Both the position numbers and the translations under genes were made by a program. From Patescibacteria group bacterium UBA6489 (GTDB taxonomy: Bacteria > Patescibacteriota > Gracilibacteria > BD1-5 > UBA6164), in NCBI GenBank assembly GCA_002435385.1, contig DJMN01000060.1, positions 1 to 39,222 of the forward strand: DNA of 39,222 nt. The letters run 5' to 3'. Shown piece by piece: positions 28,189 to 39,222 of this stretch; within the stretch, counting starts at the first letter, position 1, and each line of letters begins with the position of its first letter. The notes beneath the pieces are model-generated. The model had not been told where the DNA came from, ran no database searches, and saw only the letters and a list, made by a program, of their open reading frames with translations.

Positions 28189-29130
28189 ATGCCAAAAAAA
28201 TTAAAAAAAATAAAATCACATACTATAGATCTAAAAAAAGATTGAGATGAAGCTCATATATTTTTTTTTGACCCTTTAGATTCTATTGAAAACTTTATAA
28301 AAAGAATAGATGATTACTTACATGAAGTTATTTTAAGTCAAAGAGATATTGACGAATATTTATCTGATATAGCTAAGTGATATAGAACAAAATCAATTAA
28401 TGAATATTCTAAAGAATTTTTAAAAAAACTTAAAGCAGAATATACTTCTATTAACAAAGACTACCCTTATAAAAATGCTTGAGAATTATGAGAGATAATT
28501 TTAACAATATTACAAAAAAGATATTTATGAGCAATTAAAGTTGTATCTAAAATGTGAAATAGAGATAGTATAAAATTTAATGTATTATGAAGAGATACAT
28601 CATTTGTTTATAAAGATATTGCTTGAAAAATTTGTATGTTAGTTTGAGAGTCAAAATTATCAGTAAATTCAAAAGATAAAGAATGAAAAATTAGTCAAGA
28701 TAGCTTGGATAAATGATTAGTAAATGCTCATGATGACTTAGAAAAATTTTATAATGATACTGATTATTTAAATCATGAAATAAATTTAGCTAGTAAGTGC
28801 TTAAAAGATGAAATGAATGAAGAAAATAGAGATATATTTATACAATATTTTATAAAAGAAAACCCTAAGCATTCAGAATTAGTTTTTAAAAATGTTATAT
28901 TTGTTTGATATACACATAATGAATACATGAATTTCAAAAATTGATGAAAATCTGAAAGTGAATATATTGAGGAACTTTTATTAGATATACAAAATTCTTT
29001 CTATTCAGATAAAATAAAATCCAGAAAGGAAACATTAAATAAAAATAGTATATATTTTTTACTTCCTTTTGAATGTGTAGAAAAAGCTAGAAAAGCATTT
29101 GTAGAACATAATAATTTAGAATATGAATAA
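28189..29130 (+). CDS. hamA: Hachiman anti-phage effector HamA (DUF1837 nuclease)
   Basis: A 313-aa protein whose middle carries GELGEIILTILQ (98-109), SKMGNRD, NVLGRDTSFVY (D136) and MLVGESKLS (E154, K156). The spaced E, D, ExK set fits the PD-(D/E)xK-like nuclease core of DUF1837 HamA. In known Hachiman systems HamA is held inactive by HamB and degrades DNA when HamB senses damage or invading DNA. The ATG-proximal Lys-rich stretch (PKKLKKIKS) is typical of DNA binding. Its 3' end overlaps hamB by 8 nt. Several key glycines (GRD, GES) are UGA or beside UGA. Confidence 0.8.
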
Positions 29131-31825
29131 AACTTTTCAAGATTTTTTAGATGAGTTAGTAGCTTGTGAAAATTTTAGAAATTCATTACTTAACTTATCA
29201 AATAATTATAATGCAAGTTTTTTAAAAATAGACATTGATTTATATGATTTTGAATATTTAGAAATAAAAAAAATAATTGAATATTCTTCACTTTTAGCTT
29301 TGAGTAATAATTTCTTTCATTTAGAATTATCTCAGAAAATAAATTCATATTTGTTATACTTATATTCAGATGATAAAAATATAATATATTGAATTCAAAT
29401 GATCTATGTTAGAGTTTGAAATTTTCCCATAATAAAACAAGATATTTTTAAAAATTTTTCATTGAAAGAAGATTGAGATTATATCTTTGATAATGATTTA
29501 AATAATGAATATATTTTAGAAAAAAATGAATCAAAACTTTTTATATGAGGGAAGGAAAGTTATTTAAATAAATTTCAGAAAGAAATCTTGGAGTCAATTA
29601 ATACTAATGATGTATTAAGTATTTCTGCACCTACTTCTTTTTGAAAATCATTTGTTGTTAGGACTTATTTAACACAATCATTTTCAGAAAGTATTAATAA
29701 CTCAGCATTAATTATTGTTCCATCAAAAGCTTTAATAGATGACTTTCTTAATGATTTAATTTCAATTAAGAAAGATTATAAACTATCTTATAATGTTATT
29801 ACTCATTTTGTTTCTGATGATAATGTAGATAATAAAATATTTATATTAACACAAGAAAGATTATTAGCTACATTAAGAAAAAATCCAGAGATTCTTAGAT
29901 GAATAACTTTATTTTATTGTGATGAAGCTCATAAAGTAGCTTATACTTGAAGATGATTTATTTTAAGAAGAGTAATAGAAGATTTTTTAAAATATAATGA
30001 ATCAGCTAAAAAAATATTTACTTCACCTATTATAAAAAATCCAGATTATTTTATAAATAAATTTTTTAGTCAAAAATCAGGTATTTCTTTTGATTCCAAA
30101 TTAGTTGAATATAAACCAGTAGAAAAAAATATCTTTTTATATTCTTTAGATGTTAATTCGAAAAGTTATGATATTTTTGAATATAATAATTTAACTTGAA
30201 AGTATAAAAAAGAATTATTAATAGAAAATATATCTTTAAATGATATTTCTTTTTCTGATATTGAATTATATAAAGAAGATAATAATTTATATAAATTAGA
30301 TGTTGTATTAAAATCAAATTTTGAATGAAATACTGTAATATATGTTACATCAAAATCAAAGTTAATATTATATGCAAAACACTTATTAAATAATATCACA
30401 GAAATAATAAAAAAACCATCTGATAAAGAATTAGAGAATATAAAGGAATATATTGAAGAGAATTTTTATAATTGACTTTACATATTAAATTTTTTAGAAA
30501 AATGAATATGAATTCATGCTTGATTTCTTCCTGTTTGATTAAGAAATTATGTTATTGAGTTATTTAAGAATGGAAAAATATCATATATATTATGTACCTC
30601 AACATTATTAGAATGAGTAAATTTACCTATAAAAAATATTATACTACTAAACACTAATTCATGAAATTGAAACTCTAAAATGTCAAAAACTGATTTTTTC
30701 AACTTAATATGAAGAGCTGGAAGATTTAGATATGAGCTATCTTGAAATGTTATATTATTCACAGATAAAGAAAATAAAGATATTTATAATGATTATTTAA
30801 ATGTACAAGATAGTGAATTAGAAATTAGAGATGTAGAAAATAATATTATTAATAAAACTGAAAAGAAAAATAAATTGATGAAAATATTTAGAGATGATGA
30901 TTTTGATTCAATATATAAGATGAAAAATGATAAAGAGGCTTATGAATATATGTTTTATTCATTTTTTATAAATACTAATGAGCTAAATAAATTAAACTTA
31001 AAAGATAAACAAAAAAATATAATTGAAGAAAAAATTAATTTTATTAAAGACGATTCTTTTTTTTCTAAAAATATTTTTTTTAAAAATATTTGAATATCTC
31101 CAATTAGCCAAAAGAAATTGTATGATAGATTGGTAGAAAAAGATCAAAAAGAGTTAGAAAAATTTTATACTTTATTAGAAGATAGATTTAGAATTAAGCC
31201 TGAATTTAAAACTATTCTTGATATATTACAGAATATATTTTATATAAAAAGACTTACTAAGTATGATAAAGACTTTGACTCAGAAAAAGAATTTGCAAAG
31301 TTAATTAATTGGATTTCTGGTAAATCTATAAATGAAATTATTGCAACAGATGTATCTTACTATATTAGATGATATAGGTATTATAAGAAAAAAAATCCAC
31401 CTGAGAATAAAGTTGATGATAAAGCTTTAGAGTCTTTATCGTATTATACTAATGTTATTTGATTTGAGTGGGTAAAGTATATAAGAGTATTTTACAATAT
31501 ATTATTTGATATATTTTTAGAAAAATGAATAGATGTAAATAAAGATGATTATGAAAAAAGAATAGAGTCATTTTTATTTACATTAGAAACATGAATAAGT
31601 TCTCAAATATGAAAGTATTTATATTCAAAATGAATTTCTAGAGCTATAGCTAATAAAGTTAATAAATTAATTTATCTTATATCAAAAAAATTCGTAAAAG
31701 ACATTAATGAATTTGATGATAATGATGCGAAAATAATATTTAATAAGAAGAGAGTTAAGGTAATATTAAGTTTTAGGTTATCAAAAATAGCTTATGATGA
31801 ATTGTATAATAATTTAGATGTTTAA
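29123..31825 (+). CDS. hamB: Hachiman helicase HamB
   Basis: A 900-aa superfamily 2 helicase. Walker A is SAPTSFGKS (about 168-176), where the Gly before Lys is UGA; Walker B is FYCDEAHKV (DEAH, 267-270); motif V region ILCTSTLLEGVNLP (about 489-502); motif VI LIGRAGRFR (about 528-536). This is the Ski2-like layout of HamB, followed by a long helical C-terminal region (about 550-900) of the kind that contacts HamA. Position next to hamA and an 8-nt overlap agree. HamB couples ATPase movement on DNA to release of HamA. A terminator follows at 31916. Confidence 0.85.
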
Positions 31826-31915
31826 AATTAATATATTCAATTTTATAAACTCTCTTATATATTTCATTATTCAACATAAACCTACTCCATTTTTTCCTCT
31901 CAACATCCCCCACAT

Positions 31916-31948
31916 CAAAAAGAGTAATAAAAAAACTACTCTTTTTTT
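31916..31948 (+). terminator. intrinsic terminator after hamB
   Basis: AAAAAGAGTA (31916-31925) pairs with TACTCTTTTT (31936-31945) and is followed by further T. It would stop transcripts leaving the Hachiman pair. The T-rich and C-rich gap 31826-31915 shows nothing else clear. Confidence 0.8.
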
Positions 31949-31966
31949 TGATATATAAAAAATTTT

Positions 31967-33991
31967 ATGATAAGATTGTTTTTATTATTATCAATTTCAA
32001 AAAGTCAAATGTTTAGAAAGTTCTTTTTACCATCTATTTTATTAGTGTTGGTTTATTGATTTTGGGTAAGTCCTGAATTAAAAGTAATATCTGCTTGAGT
32101 AGCTATTTTCCTATTTTGAATGATGTTTTTAGAAGATTGATTTAAGGCTTTTACTGGTTGAGTACTAGAAAGAATCCTACAAAAAAGTACAAATAAAACA
32201 TGGAAGAGTTTACTTTTCTGATTTACATCAGCTACTGTGATGCAATCAAGTTCCCTAGTTTCTCTTCTAACTATTTCATTTTTAAGTGCTGAACTAATTA
32301 CTCTAATTCAATGAATTTGAATTATCTTTGGAGCAAATATCGGTACTACAACTTGAGCTTGGCTTATTGCCACACTTTGAATGAAAATAAACATATCTCT
32401 GTATGCAATGCCTATGCTTGTTTTCTGAATAATATTTTCTTTTCAAAAAGCTAAATCTTTAAAATGAATTGGTTCAATTCTTGCTTGATTAGGTTTTTTG
32501 TTTTTGTGAATTCATTATATGAAAGGTTGATTTGAGGCTTTTCAAAGTAGTATAAACTTAATTGACTATGCTATTGAATGATTTTTATGAATTCTTGCTT
32601 ATGTTTGAATTTGAATAATTGCAACTATTGTGATGCAATCAAGTCATGCTACTATTATTTTGGTTATTGCAGCACTTGCGACAAAGCAAGTAACTTATGA
32701 TAATGCTCTGGCTTTAGTTATCTGAGCTAATGTTGGTACAACGATAACTGCGATTATAGGTTCATTTACTTCAAATATAAATGGTAAGAGATTGGCTTTA
32801 TCCGATGTTTTGTTTAAAACGACTACTTGATTGGTATTTATGGTTTTATTACCGTTTATATCAAGTTTTATTGATTCATTGTGAGGTTTAATGTGAATTG
32901 CAAGTGATAACCATACTTTAAAACTAGCACTATTTCATACATTGTTTAATGTATCGTGAATATTGATAGTAGTTCCATTTATGGATATGCTTGTAAAAGT
33001 ATTATCATTTGTATTCTCTGAAAAGAAATTGGAGAATTCTGATAATCCTATCTATTTAAATAAATCTGTTTTGGATTTTCCTGATACTGCTTTGGTTTCT
33101 TTGATTAAGGAAACAAATAATCTATATAATAAATCTGTTGATGTAATTTTAGAAGCTTTTGGTTTAACTTTAAATGATGTTAGAAATAGTTCTAAAAATG
33201 ATTTGATTGCTAAAGTAAAACCTTTAGACTTAGAAGGGATTGAGAAATTATATAGTTTGAAAATTAAAAATCTGTATAGTGAGATTATTGATTTTATAAC
33301 TAATGCTCAGGCTGAGAATCCTAAGAAATATTATAATAATTTTTATAAGATTAAGAGTATAAATATTAAAATAGTGGAAAATATTAAATATTTGATTGCT
33401 TTACAAAAGAATGTGGTTAAATATTCCAAATCTGCTAATGAGAGTATAAAAAATCAATATTTAGATATAGTTTATGATTTTGTTAGTTTGATTAATCAAA
33501 TTGAAGGATTAAATCAGGTTAAAGATGAAAAAGAAAAACTACTTTCTATTTCTAGATTAGAGTTATATGTAGAGAAAAATGATTATTTAACAAATAAGCA
33601 TATTGATAGTTTGATTCGTGAAAGTAAAATTACTCATCAAATGGCTTCGTCTTTGATAAACGATACTTATTATAAAAATAATATTTTTAAGAATTTTCTT
33701 GATGTTTCAGAGATTATTTCTAATAATCAAATTTCTTATGAAATTACAGAACCTGAGAATATTAAGATAAAAAAGATTGATAGATTATTTAATAATATCT
33801 TGTGAATTTCTGATAAGAAGATTAAATTACTTAGTAAAAAATTATATGATAAGAAAAGACATTTAAAAGGTAAATTGCTAACTGAAAAAGATAAATCAAA
33901 TATAAGTTATATTAAAAATGAGATTGAAGTTATTCAATATACTTTAGATAAATATACTAAAAATCTTATACCTCAAAGTAGTAGATCTTAA
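31967..33991 (+). CDS. Na+/phosphate symporter with C-terminal PhoU-like domain
   Basis: A 674-aa protein. The first about 330 residues hold the two inverted NptA-type repeats: VMQSSSLVS (Q93-S96) and VMQSSHATI (Q224-H227), each followed by GANIGTTTG or GANVGTTIT, forming the Na+/Pi binding site. The second repeat has His in place of the usual third Ser. Residues about 340-670 are helical and PhoU-like, as in YjbB. It exports or imports phosphate driven by sodium. In this window PhoP-like operators occur elsewhere, which makes phosphate biology of interest, but none is seen at this promoter. Many membrane glycines are UGA. Confidence 0.85.
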
Positions 33992-34125
33992 TTTTTATAA
34001 AAAAGCTCGGATTGGATTTTTAAAATAAGTATCCACTAGCATAGCCAGTGGTTTATTAAATTTTAATTATTTCACGGTCCTCTTCAAATGAGAATAAACT
34101 AAAGTCTAACCATAAAAAAACTAAA

Positions 34126-34160
34126 CAAAACCATCCTAAATTAATTTCAGGATGGTTTTG
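34126..34160. terminator. bidirectional intrinsic terminator
   Basis: CAAAACCATCCT (34126-34137) pairs perfectly with AGGATGGTTTTG (34149-34160). It lies between the convergent symporter and the protease genes. Confidence 0.8.
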
Positions 34161-34198
34161 TCTTTATTCTAATTATTTAAATTCATTTTTTGTATCTT

Positions 34199-34232
34199 CC
34201 CCCTCTTCTGCAGGAGAGGGGGTTAGGGGGGG
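34199..34232. repeat. GC-rich palindromic repeat next to the ctp stop
   Basis: CCCCCTCT (34199-34206) pairs with AGAGGGGG (34214-34221), followed by TTAGGGGGGGG. The end of the protease gene (34244) is 12 bp away. Member of the GC-rich class. Confidence 0.65.
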
Positions 34233-34243
34233 GAGATTAATTC

Positions 34244-35803
34244 CTATCTAATCTGTAACGCCTTCTCTAATTGATTATCAACTCAATCATTATTAAATCT
34301 ATCCATATCAAATTCTAAATTTATAGTAGGCTCTATACCAACTCAATCAATTCAAGTCTGAGTTAATCAAGTAAACCATTTAGCGATAGTATATTTCAAA
34401 GAAGAACCATCACTATAACCTTTTATACTTTGAACAGATCCTTTACCAAAAGAAGTCTCTCAGATAATAACCAAGTCTTTATAATAATCTCTTAAAGTTC
34501 ATATAAGTATTTCAGAAGCAGAAGCAGTTCAAGAATTCTGTAAAACCACTAACTTATATTTAGAAAAATTAACCTTATCAATCCCAGAAGAAGTATAAGT
34601 TCTAGAAACATCTCATCTATATTTTACAACAGCCACAGGTTTCCCCTCTTCTACAAAATATCAAAGCATCTTAGTTACCTCTGACAAATAACCTCAACCA
34701 TTATTTCTCAAATCAAATATAATCTTATCAACATTAGGATGATTTAATACTAAATCATTCACAGCAGCATCAAAGTTAGAAACAACACTACTTCCAAAAC
34801 TCTTTATCTCTATATAAAAAGTCTTTTCATTCAAAAGCTTATACTCAAGATCATTTATAACTATCTTTCATCTAACAACCTCAACATCAAAAACTTTTCC
34901 ATCTCTATCAACAGTAAGAACAACCTTTGTTCAAGCCTCTCACTTTATCCATGAAACAACCTCAGCAAGAGAATTCTCTTCTCTAATCGGAGTTCAATCA
35001 ACCTTTTTAACTATATCTCATCATTTGATTCAAGCTTGTTCAGCAGGAGATCACTTTATAGGACTAACAATTACCAATTTTCCAGGTTCCTCCATATCTA
35101 TATATGCTCCAATTCACTCATAATTTCAATTTAAATTTTCCTGAAAAACCTTACTTTCTACAGGAGGAAAATAAGTAGTATACTTATCTCCAGTTCCTTT
35201 AGCTAATCATTCTATAGCAGAATCTATCATCTTAATCTCATCTAAACTCTCCTTATCATAATGATCATTCAACAAAGTATCATAAACATCTGTAAATATC
35301 TCCTTTTTTTCATTAACCTGAGAATCACCAGAAAGATTCAACTCTCCCAAATCTTCTTTTTCTACAATAGCCTTTACATCAAGAAGATCTCAATAAGTTG
35401 TATTTTTAGATAATAAATCACTCATTGATTTATTTCAAAGCAAATCTTTATTAAATATCTTAGTTCACAATCTTAAAAAAGCATATAGATTCATCTTGCT
35501 ATCCTTTTTTAAATCTATAGCTACATTCTCAACTTTATTTAAATATATAAGTTTTTGCATAGATTCATAAAGCTCTGTTCATTCCTCAACTCACAAAAAG
35601 TTCAATTTTATATAAACATAACTTGACTCTACCTTATCAGTGAAAACTCATCAAAAAAAATTAAAGGCTTCTTCAATAGTTATCTCCCTTTGTAATTTTT
35701 CTTGCTCTTCTGCTGTTATTATCTTTATTTCTAAAGCATTTGTTGGAGCAATAGAAAAAAGAGACAAAAATACAAGCATCAAAGCTAATACATATTTCTT
35801 CAT
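34244..35803 (-). CDS. ctpA: C-terminal processing protease (S41 family) with PDZ domain
   Basis: A 519-aa exported protein: signal peptide (MKKYVLALMLVFLSLFSIAP, cleaved near TNA), a helical N-terminal domain, a PDZ domain (about 225-310, with GIGAYIDM and GSPAEQAGIKGGDIV), and the S41 protease core with DLRNNGGG (365-371), the Ser motif ASASEIL (427-433, catalytic S428) and the Lys base in FGKGSVQ (K454). It cuts proteins from the C-terminus in the periplasm-like space. Glycines in the PDZ turns are UGA in large number. It is alone on the minus strand before the terminator at 35836, and its stop touches a GC-rich repeat. Confidence 0.9.
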
Positions 35804-35835
35804 AACTCTTATTTAATAAATAAAACAAAGAAGAA

Positions 35836-35866
35836 AAGCTAACTATAAGCCCTAGTAGTCAGCTCT
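35836..35866 (-). terminator. terminator-like hairpin
   Basis: AGCTAACTA and TAGTCAGCT (one G-U pair) form a stem, with T-rich tails on both sides. On the minus strand it lies downstream of the small membrane protein ending at 35987 and upstream of the protease start. Confidence 0.55.
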
Positions 35867-35986
35867 TTTTCACTCCCATATTTTACCTAGAAATAACAAA
35901 TAACTAAATTATTTTATTTTTTCATATTGACTATATTTTTTTATATTTGATAGTATTTTGATAAACAATTCTTCATTAAACTGAAA

Positions 35987-36259
35987 CTACTTAGTCAACA
36001 ATTCCATCCCTCAAAAAGGATAAATAACACCATAAAAAATCAAAAACATTCAAAAAAGAACCAAAACTAAGTAAGTTCCACCATTTCATAAATACCTCTC
36101 AGCCCAAACAAAATTTCAAGTCCATCACTTTATATTCCTCCTAAACTTTATCAAACCAAATCATAAAGCTATAAAAAACACCGAATAAATCAACTTCACT
36201 ATCAACATAACGATAAAATTAATTATAAAAATACTCTTAAACTCCTCATCTCCATTCAT
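35987..36259 (-). CDS. small two-helix membrane protein
   Basis: A 90-aa protein with two hydrophobic segments: FIINFIVMLIVKLIYSVFFI (about 11-30) and YLVLVLFGMFLIFYGVIY (about 63-80), joined by a basic loop (KFRRNIKGW). No known family is recognised. Four or more UGA glycines, for example NGGTY in part. It lies between a block of GC-rich repeats and the terminator at 35836. Function unknown. Confidence 0.7.
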
Positions 36260-36261
36260 CT

Positions 36262-36438
36262 ATTTTTTCCTCAATTGAGAAGGATTAAGGGGGAGTTTTT
36301 AATTATTCTCCTTTTATTTCCCTTCCTTTATCTAAGGGAAGGGTTAGGGATGGGTTATTAAATTATGTATTCCTCTTATTCCCCCCTCCTTAGCAAGGAG
36401 GGGGCTAGGGGGTGGTTAAGTTAAGGAGGGGTATCCAA
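36262..36438. repeat. cluster of four GC-rich palindromic repeats
   Basis: In 180 bp there are four units: TTTTTCCTC with a GAGAAGGATTAAGGGGGAG end (36264-36297); CCCTTCC/GGGAAGGG then TTAGGGATGGG (36320-36354); CCCCCCTCCTT/AAGGAGGGGG then CTAGGGGGTGG (36381-36415); GGAGGGG (36425-36431) pairing with CCCCTCC (36447-36453) inside the end of polA. Each has a palindrome followed by a YTAGGGNNGG-like tail. Confidence 0.7.
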
Positions 36439-37893
36439 CTACTTCGCCCCTCCCCAATTATCACTAATTCACACATCAACTTTCAATTCAATAGGAGCAT
36501 TTTTCAAAACACCTTCCATTATCCCCTTTACATTTTTTTCTAAAACCTCTTCTTCTCACTTATAAACATCAAACACAAGCTCATCATGAACCTGCATAAT
36601 CATCTTACTCTTTAATCACTTTTTCTCCAAAAAATCAGCAACCTCTATCATAGCCTTTTTAACAACATCAGCCGATGTTCACTGAATTGGCATATTCATC
36701 GCTTCCCTTTCAGCACTCTGCCTTATAAGAGAATTACTATCATTTATTCATCAAATATATCTCCTCCTCCCAAACATAGTCTCAACATATCACTTTTCCC
36801 TAGCAACCTCTATAGTTTTCTCAAAAAAATCTTTTACTTTAGGATAACTCTCATAAAATTTATCAATATAAATTTGAGCCTGTTTAACTCAAGAATTTAT
36901 CATCTTGTTAAGTCCAAAAGCACTTATACCATAAATTACTCAGAAATTTATCGCTTTAGCCAATTTCCTATTTTCTGAACTAAAATCTCAAAAAATAAGC
37001 TCAGAAGTCCTACTATGTATATCAAATCACTGCTTAAAAGCTCAAAGTAAATTTTCATCTCAAGACATAATAGCTAAAACCCTAACTTCAACTTGTGAAT
37101 AATCAAAAGCCATTATTTTTCAATCTTCCCACCTTGAAATAAAAGCCTCCCTTATCTGAGAAGACACACCATTTCATACTGGAATATTCTGTAAATTAGG
37201 ATCAGTACTAGAAAGTCTTCAAGTAGAAGTAACAGTAGCATTATAAGAAGTATAAACCATATCATTATCATCCATAAGCTTTATAAGTCCCTCAACATAG
37301 GTAGATAACAACTTAGAATAATGCCTATAATCAACTATATCCTTTGCAATTGGAAACTCATTAGCCAAATTCAATAAAACCTCTGAATTAACACTCCACC
37401 CAGTTTTTGTTTTCTTTCATTTTGGTAATCACAATTTTCAAAAAAGAACCTCTCAAACCTGTTTAGGAGACTTTATATTAAACTCCTCTCAAGCTAATTT
37501 ATATATTTCTTTCTCTAACCTATCAACTTCATTTTCCAAAAGAACTCAAGTTCATTTCAATTTATCTCTAGAAACTTTAACTCAACATAGTTCCATATCT
37601 TTTAAAACCTCCAACAAAGGAATCTCAATACTTTGCAATACTTCATTATCAGTTATTTTTTCTTTTTTTTGTTTTTGATAAAGTTTATTTGTTATATAAA
37701 CATCCTCTGCTGAATAATCAGCCGCAAACATCAAATCCACATCTTTAAAGTCTACCTTATTATTTTCGGTAACATCTTTATACCCTATCATCTGATAATC
37801 AAAGTAACTTTTAGCTAATTTATCAAGAGATAGTCACCTTTGTCATGGTTTCTTTATATATTCTCAAATAAGTGTATCATAAAATTTTGCCAT
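36439..37893 (-). CDS. polA: DNA polymerase I lacking the 5' nuclease and half of the 3'-5' exonuclease domain
   Basis: A 484-aa family A polymerase. It opens MAKFYDTLIGEYIKKPGQRG, a sequence that lies inside the 3'-5' exonuclease domain of normal PolA, and keeps the Exo III motif YSAED but has neither Exo I nor Exo II. The polymerase domain is whole: SSTDPNLQNIP, motif A AFDYSQVEVRVLA, motif B RKLAKAINFGVIYG, motif C MQVHDELVFD. Full PolA is about 900 aa. An in-frame TAG lies just before the ATG and no upstream exonuclease gene is seen. It should synthesise DNA without proofreading or 5' flap removal. Many catalytic-domain glycines are UGA. Confidence 0.88.
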
Positions 37894-37900
37894 ATTTATA

Positions 37901-37938
37901 TCAAAAAAAATACTAAACTATGTTAATCATAGTTTAGT
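37901..37938 (-). terminator. strong terminator immediately upstream of polA
   Basis: ACTAAACTATG (37912-37922) pairs perfectly with CATAGTTTAGT (37928-37938), followed on the minus strand by eight T (37910-37903). The polA ATG is only about 8 bp past the T-run. It terminates the gene at 37981, or attenuates read-through into polA. Confidence 0.8.
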
Positions 37939-37980
37939 ATATAAATATTTCAAGTTTGTTTTGAAAAATAAAAAAATTTG

Positions 37981-38832
37981 TTAGATTCCATATCATCCTG
38001 CTTTAACATAAATAGAAACATCTCATTTATTTTTGTCTGATAATCTTGGATCAAGAGCCCTTCACATTTTTGAAAGTTTATCGTTTAATGCATTTAAAGG
38101 ATTCATACCTGATAAAGTTTTTAAAAAATTCACTCCTTCATTATGTTCATCATCTATATGAGGAAGTGAATCAACAAGTACATATTTTTCTTTACTATCT
38201 AAATATCCTCCCTGAGTAGTATTATTTAACATTTCAACCATTTTTTTAGCATCTTCTCCACTAACTCATCCAATATTATCTCATATGTACTGTAAACCAG
38301 AATGTAATCAATATAAAGAAAGAATTACAAGAGCAAGATTACGAGTCCCACTAACCAATGTTGGAATATCAAAAGATCAAAATAAATCATAAAGTAATCA
38401 TCATCCTATATCATACTCAGATTTTCTTCTGATTATATTTGAACTATTATTTACAATTCCTCTTGAAAAATCACTTTTCTGAACTCTTCATCTCATTGAA
38501 TTTAGAGTTTGCTCTTTTCTGTCGTTCAACATAGGGTCATAAAATTTTTCATTTTTAATCCTCTTTCTTTCTTTTCTCTCAATCTGTTTATTGCCTTCTT
38601 GTTCAATATTATATTGTTTCCTCTCTGTAACCTTATTATCACAATATTTTCTTACCTTATCTCAAAGTCACCAATCTCCAATTTTAACAGCAGATCTATT
38701 TTTCTTATTAAGTACTGATTTAACCTTAGTTTTTACAACATCAAAAACTGACCATAAAAAACTTCATGATTCTAAACTTGAACCAAGATCTAGTCAATCA
38801 CAACGATATGCCTTTGCATGTCTTTTCAACAT
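37981..38832 (-). CDS. unknown 283-aa protein
   Basis: A 283-aa protein, strongly basic in its middle (ERKERKRIKNEK, RRKSEY), with one hydrophobic segment (about 160-185, LVSGTRNLALVILSLYG) and a Gly-rich short end (KAGGYGI). The start reads MLKRHAKAYRCDG. No domain is recognised. The DIPTLVSGT and DALPHIDDEHNEG-like acidic part near residue 220 has the look of a phage or secretion-related protein, but this is weak. It has many UGA glycines. It is the first gene upstream of polA and ends at a strong terminator. Confidence 0.65.
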
Positions 38833-38979
38833 ATACTTCTAATTAAAAATTATTCCTAATATTTTACCTATAAAAAACATCTTGTCAATAAATAATATTT
38901 ACAAATAAAATATTACACTGATAATATAAATACGAAAAAACATCAAAAAAGTGACAATTTTCTTGAAAAAACAAAAAAA

Positions 38980-39006
38980 CTTGAGAAAAAATCTCAAGCC
39001 TTTTTA
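38980..39006 (-). terminator. intrinsic terminator after ndk
   Basis: CTTGAGA (38980-38986) pairs with TCTCAAG (38992-38998), with T-runs on both sides. On the minus strand it follows the ndk stop at 39025. Confidence 0.75.
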
Positions 39007-39024
39007 GATAATAAAAGTATATTA

Positions 39025-39222
39025 TTATATCATCTTATCAACACCTCTCTCATAAGAAAAAAGCTCATTAGGTTTAAAAAACCTAGCTATTTCAGCTTCA
39101 GCATTCTCAACACTATCAGAAGCATGAACTAGATTTCCATTTATAGTTAAAGACAAATCCCCTCTTATAGTACCAGGAAGAGCCTCAACAGGATTAGTAG
39201 CACCACAAATAGTTCTAACACT
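39025..39222 (-). CDS. ndk: nucleoside diphosphate kinase (C-terminal part)
   Basis: The gene enters from the right edge; 65 residues are visible to TAA 39025. The sequence GATNPVEALPGTIRGDLSL, NLVHASDSVENAEAEIARFF and KPNELFSYERG is the NDK core. The catalytic phosphohistidine is the H of NLVHASDS. NDK transfers the gamma-phosphate between nucleoside tri- and diphosphates. All visible glycines here are GGN. The first about 75 residues lie outside the window. Confidence 0.92.
   Translation of the reverse strand, partial: SVRTICGATNPVEALPGTIRGDLSLTINGNLVHASDSVENAEAEIARFFKPNELFSYERGVDKMI

Overview
The window comes from a low-GC bacterium that reads UGA as glycine (translation table 25), as in Candidatus Gracilibacteria and Absconditabacteria (SR1). 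Nearly every gene carries in-frame UGA where family alignments require glycine: the Walker A glycine of the helicase at 29123, the CxGCGxC glycines of the ferredoxin-like protein at 12569 and Nudix-box glycines. With UGA read as stop most genes look broken; with UGA read as glycine they run intact from ATG to TAA or TAG. All coordinates here use that code. The exact lineage cannot be fixed from this window.

Layout. 1-2300: a small unknown protein and a secreted beta-propeller protein (minus). 2366-8473: plus-strand genes, comprising a gene broken by one UAA, MazG-like NTPase, AlkD-type DNA glycosylase, MFS transporter overlapping a CHAP amidase, a flotillin and an unknown. 8564-12572: cysteine synthase behind a Cys-rich leader peptide and terminator that look like a trp-type attenuator, then Nudix, metallo-beta-lactamase-fold, Imm40-like and YdjM-like genes. 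12569-21280, minus strand: an Fe-S protein, pentapeptide protein, nucleotidyltransferase, DKNYW-repeat proteins, and the isoprenoid pair polyprenyl synthase and UppS. 21438-24045: signal peptidase I, a short island that looks written in the standard code, and a DKNYW gene flanked by two copies of a promoter plus structured-RNA plus terminator unit. 24126-25848: two unknown genes and tRNA-Lys(CUU). 25895-27919: gene remnants, two Nudix genes and a START-like protein. 28189-31825: a two-gene Hachiman anti-phage system (hamA, hamB). 31967-39222: Na/Pi symporter, then on the minus strand an S41 protease, a small membrane protein, a DNA polymerase I lacking its N-terminal half, an unknown gene and the 3' end of ndk.

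The strongest candidates for undescribed biology are (1) the apparent cysteine attenuator upstream of cysteine synthase, (2) a roughly 115-nt structured RNA present twice with a compensatory base-pair change and starting right at the predicted promoter, and (3) a shared promoter class with 11-bp-period TGTAAG direct repeats (three copies), resembling operators of PhoB/PhoP/OmpR-type response regulators. GC-rich palindromic intergenic repeats recur throughout. No CRISPR array, rRNA, transposase or integrase was seen.
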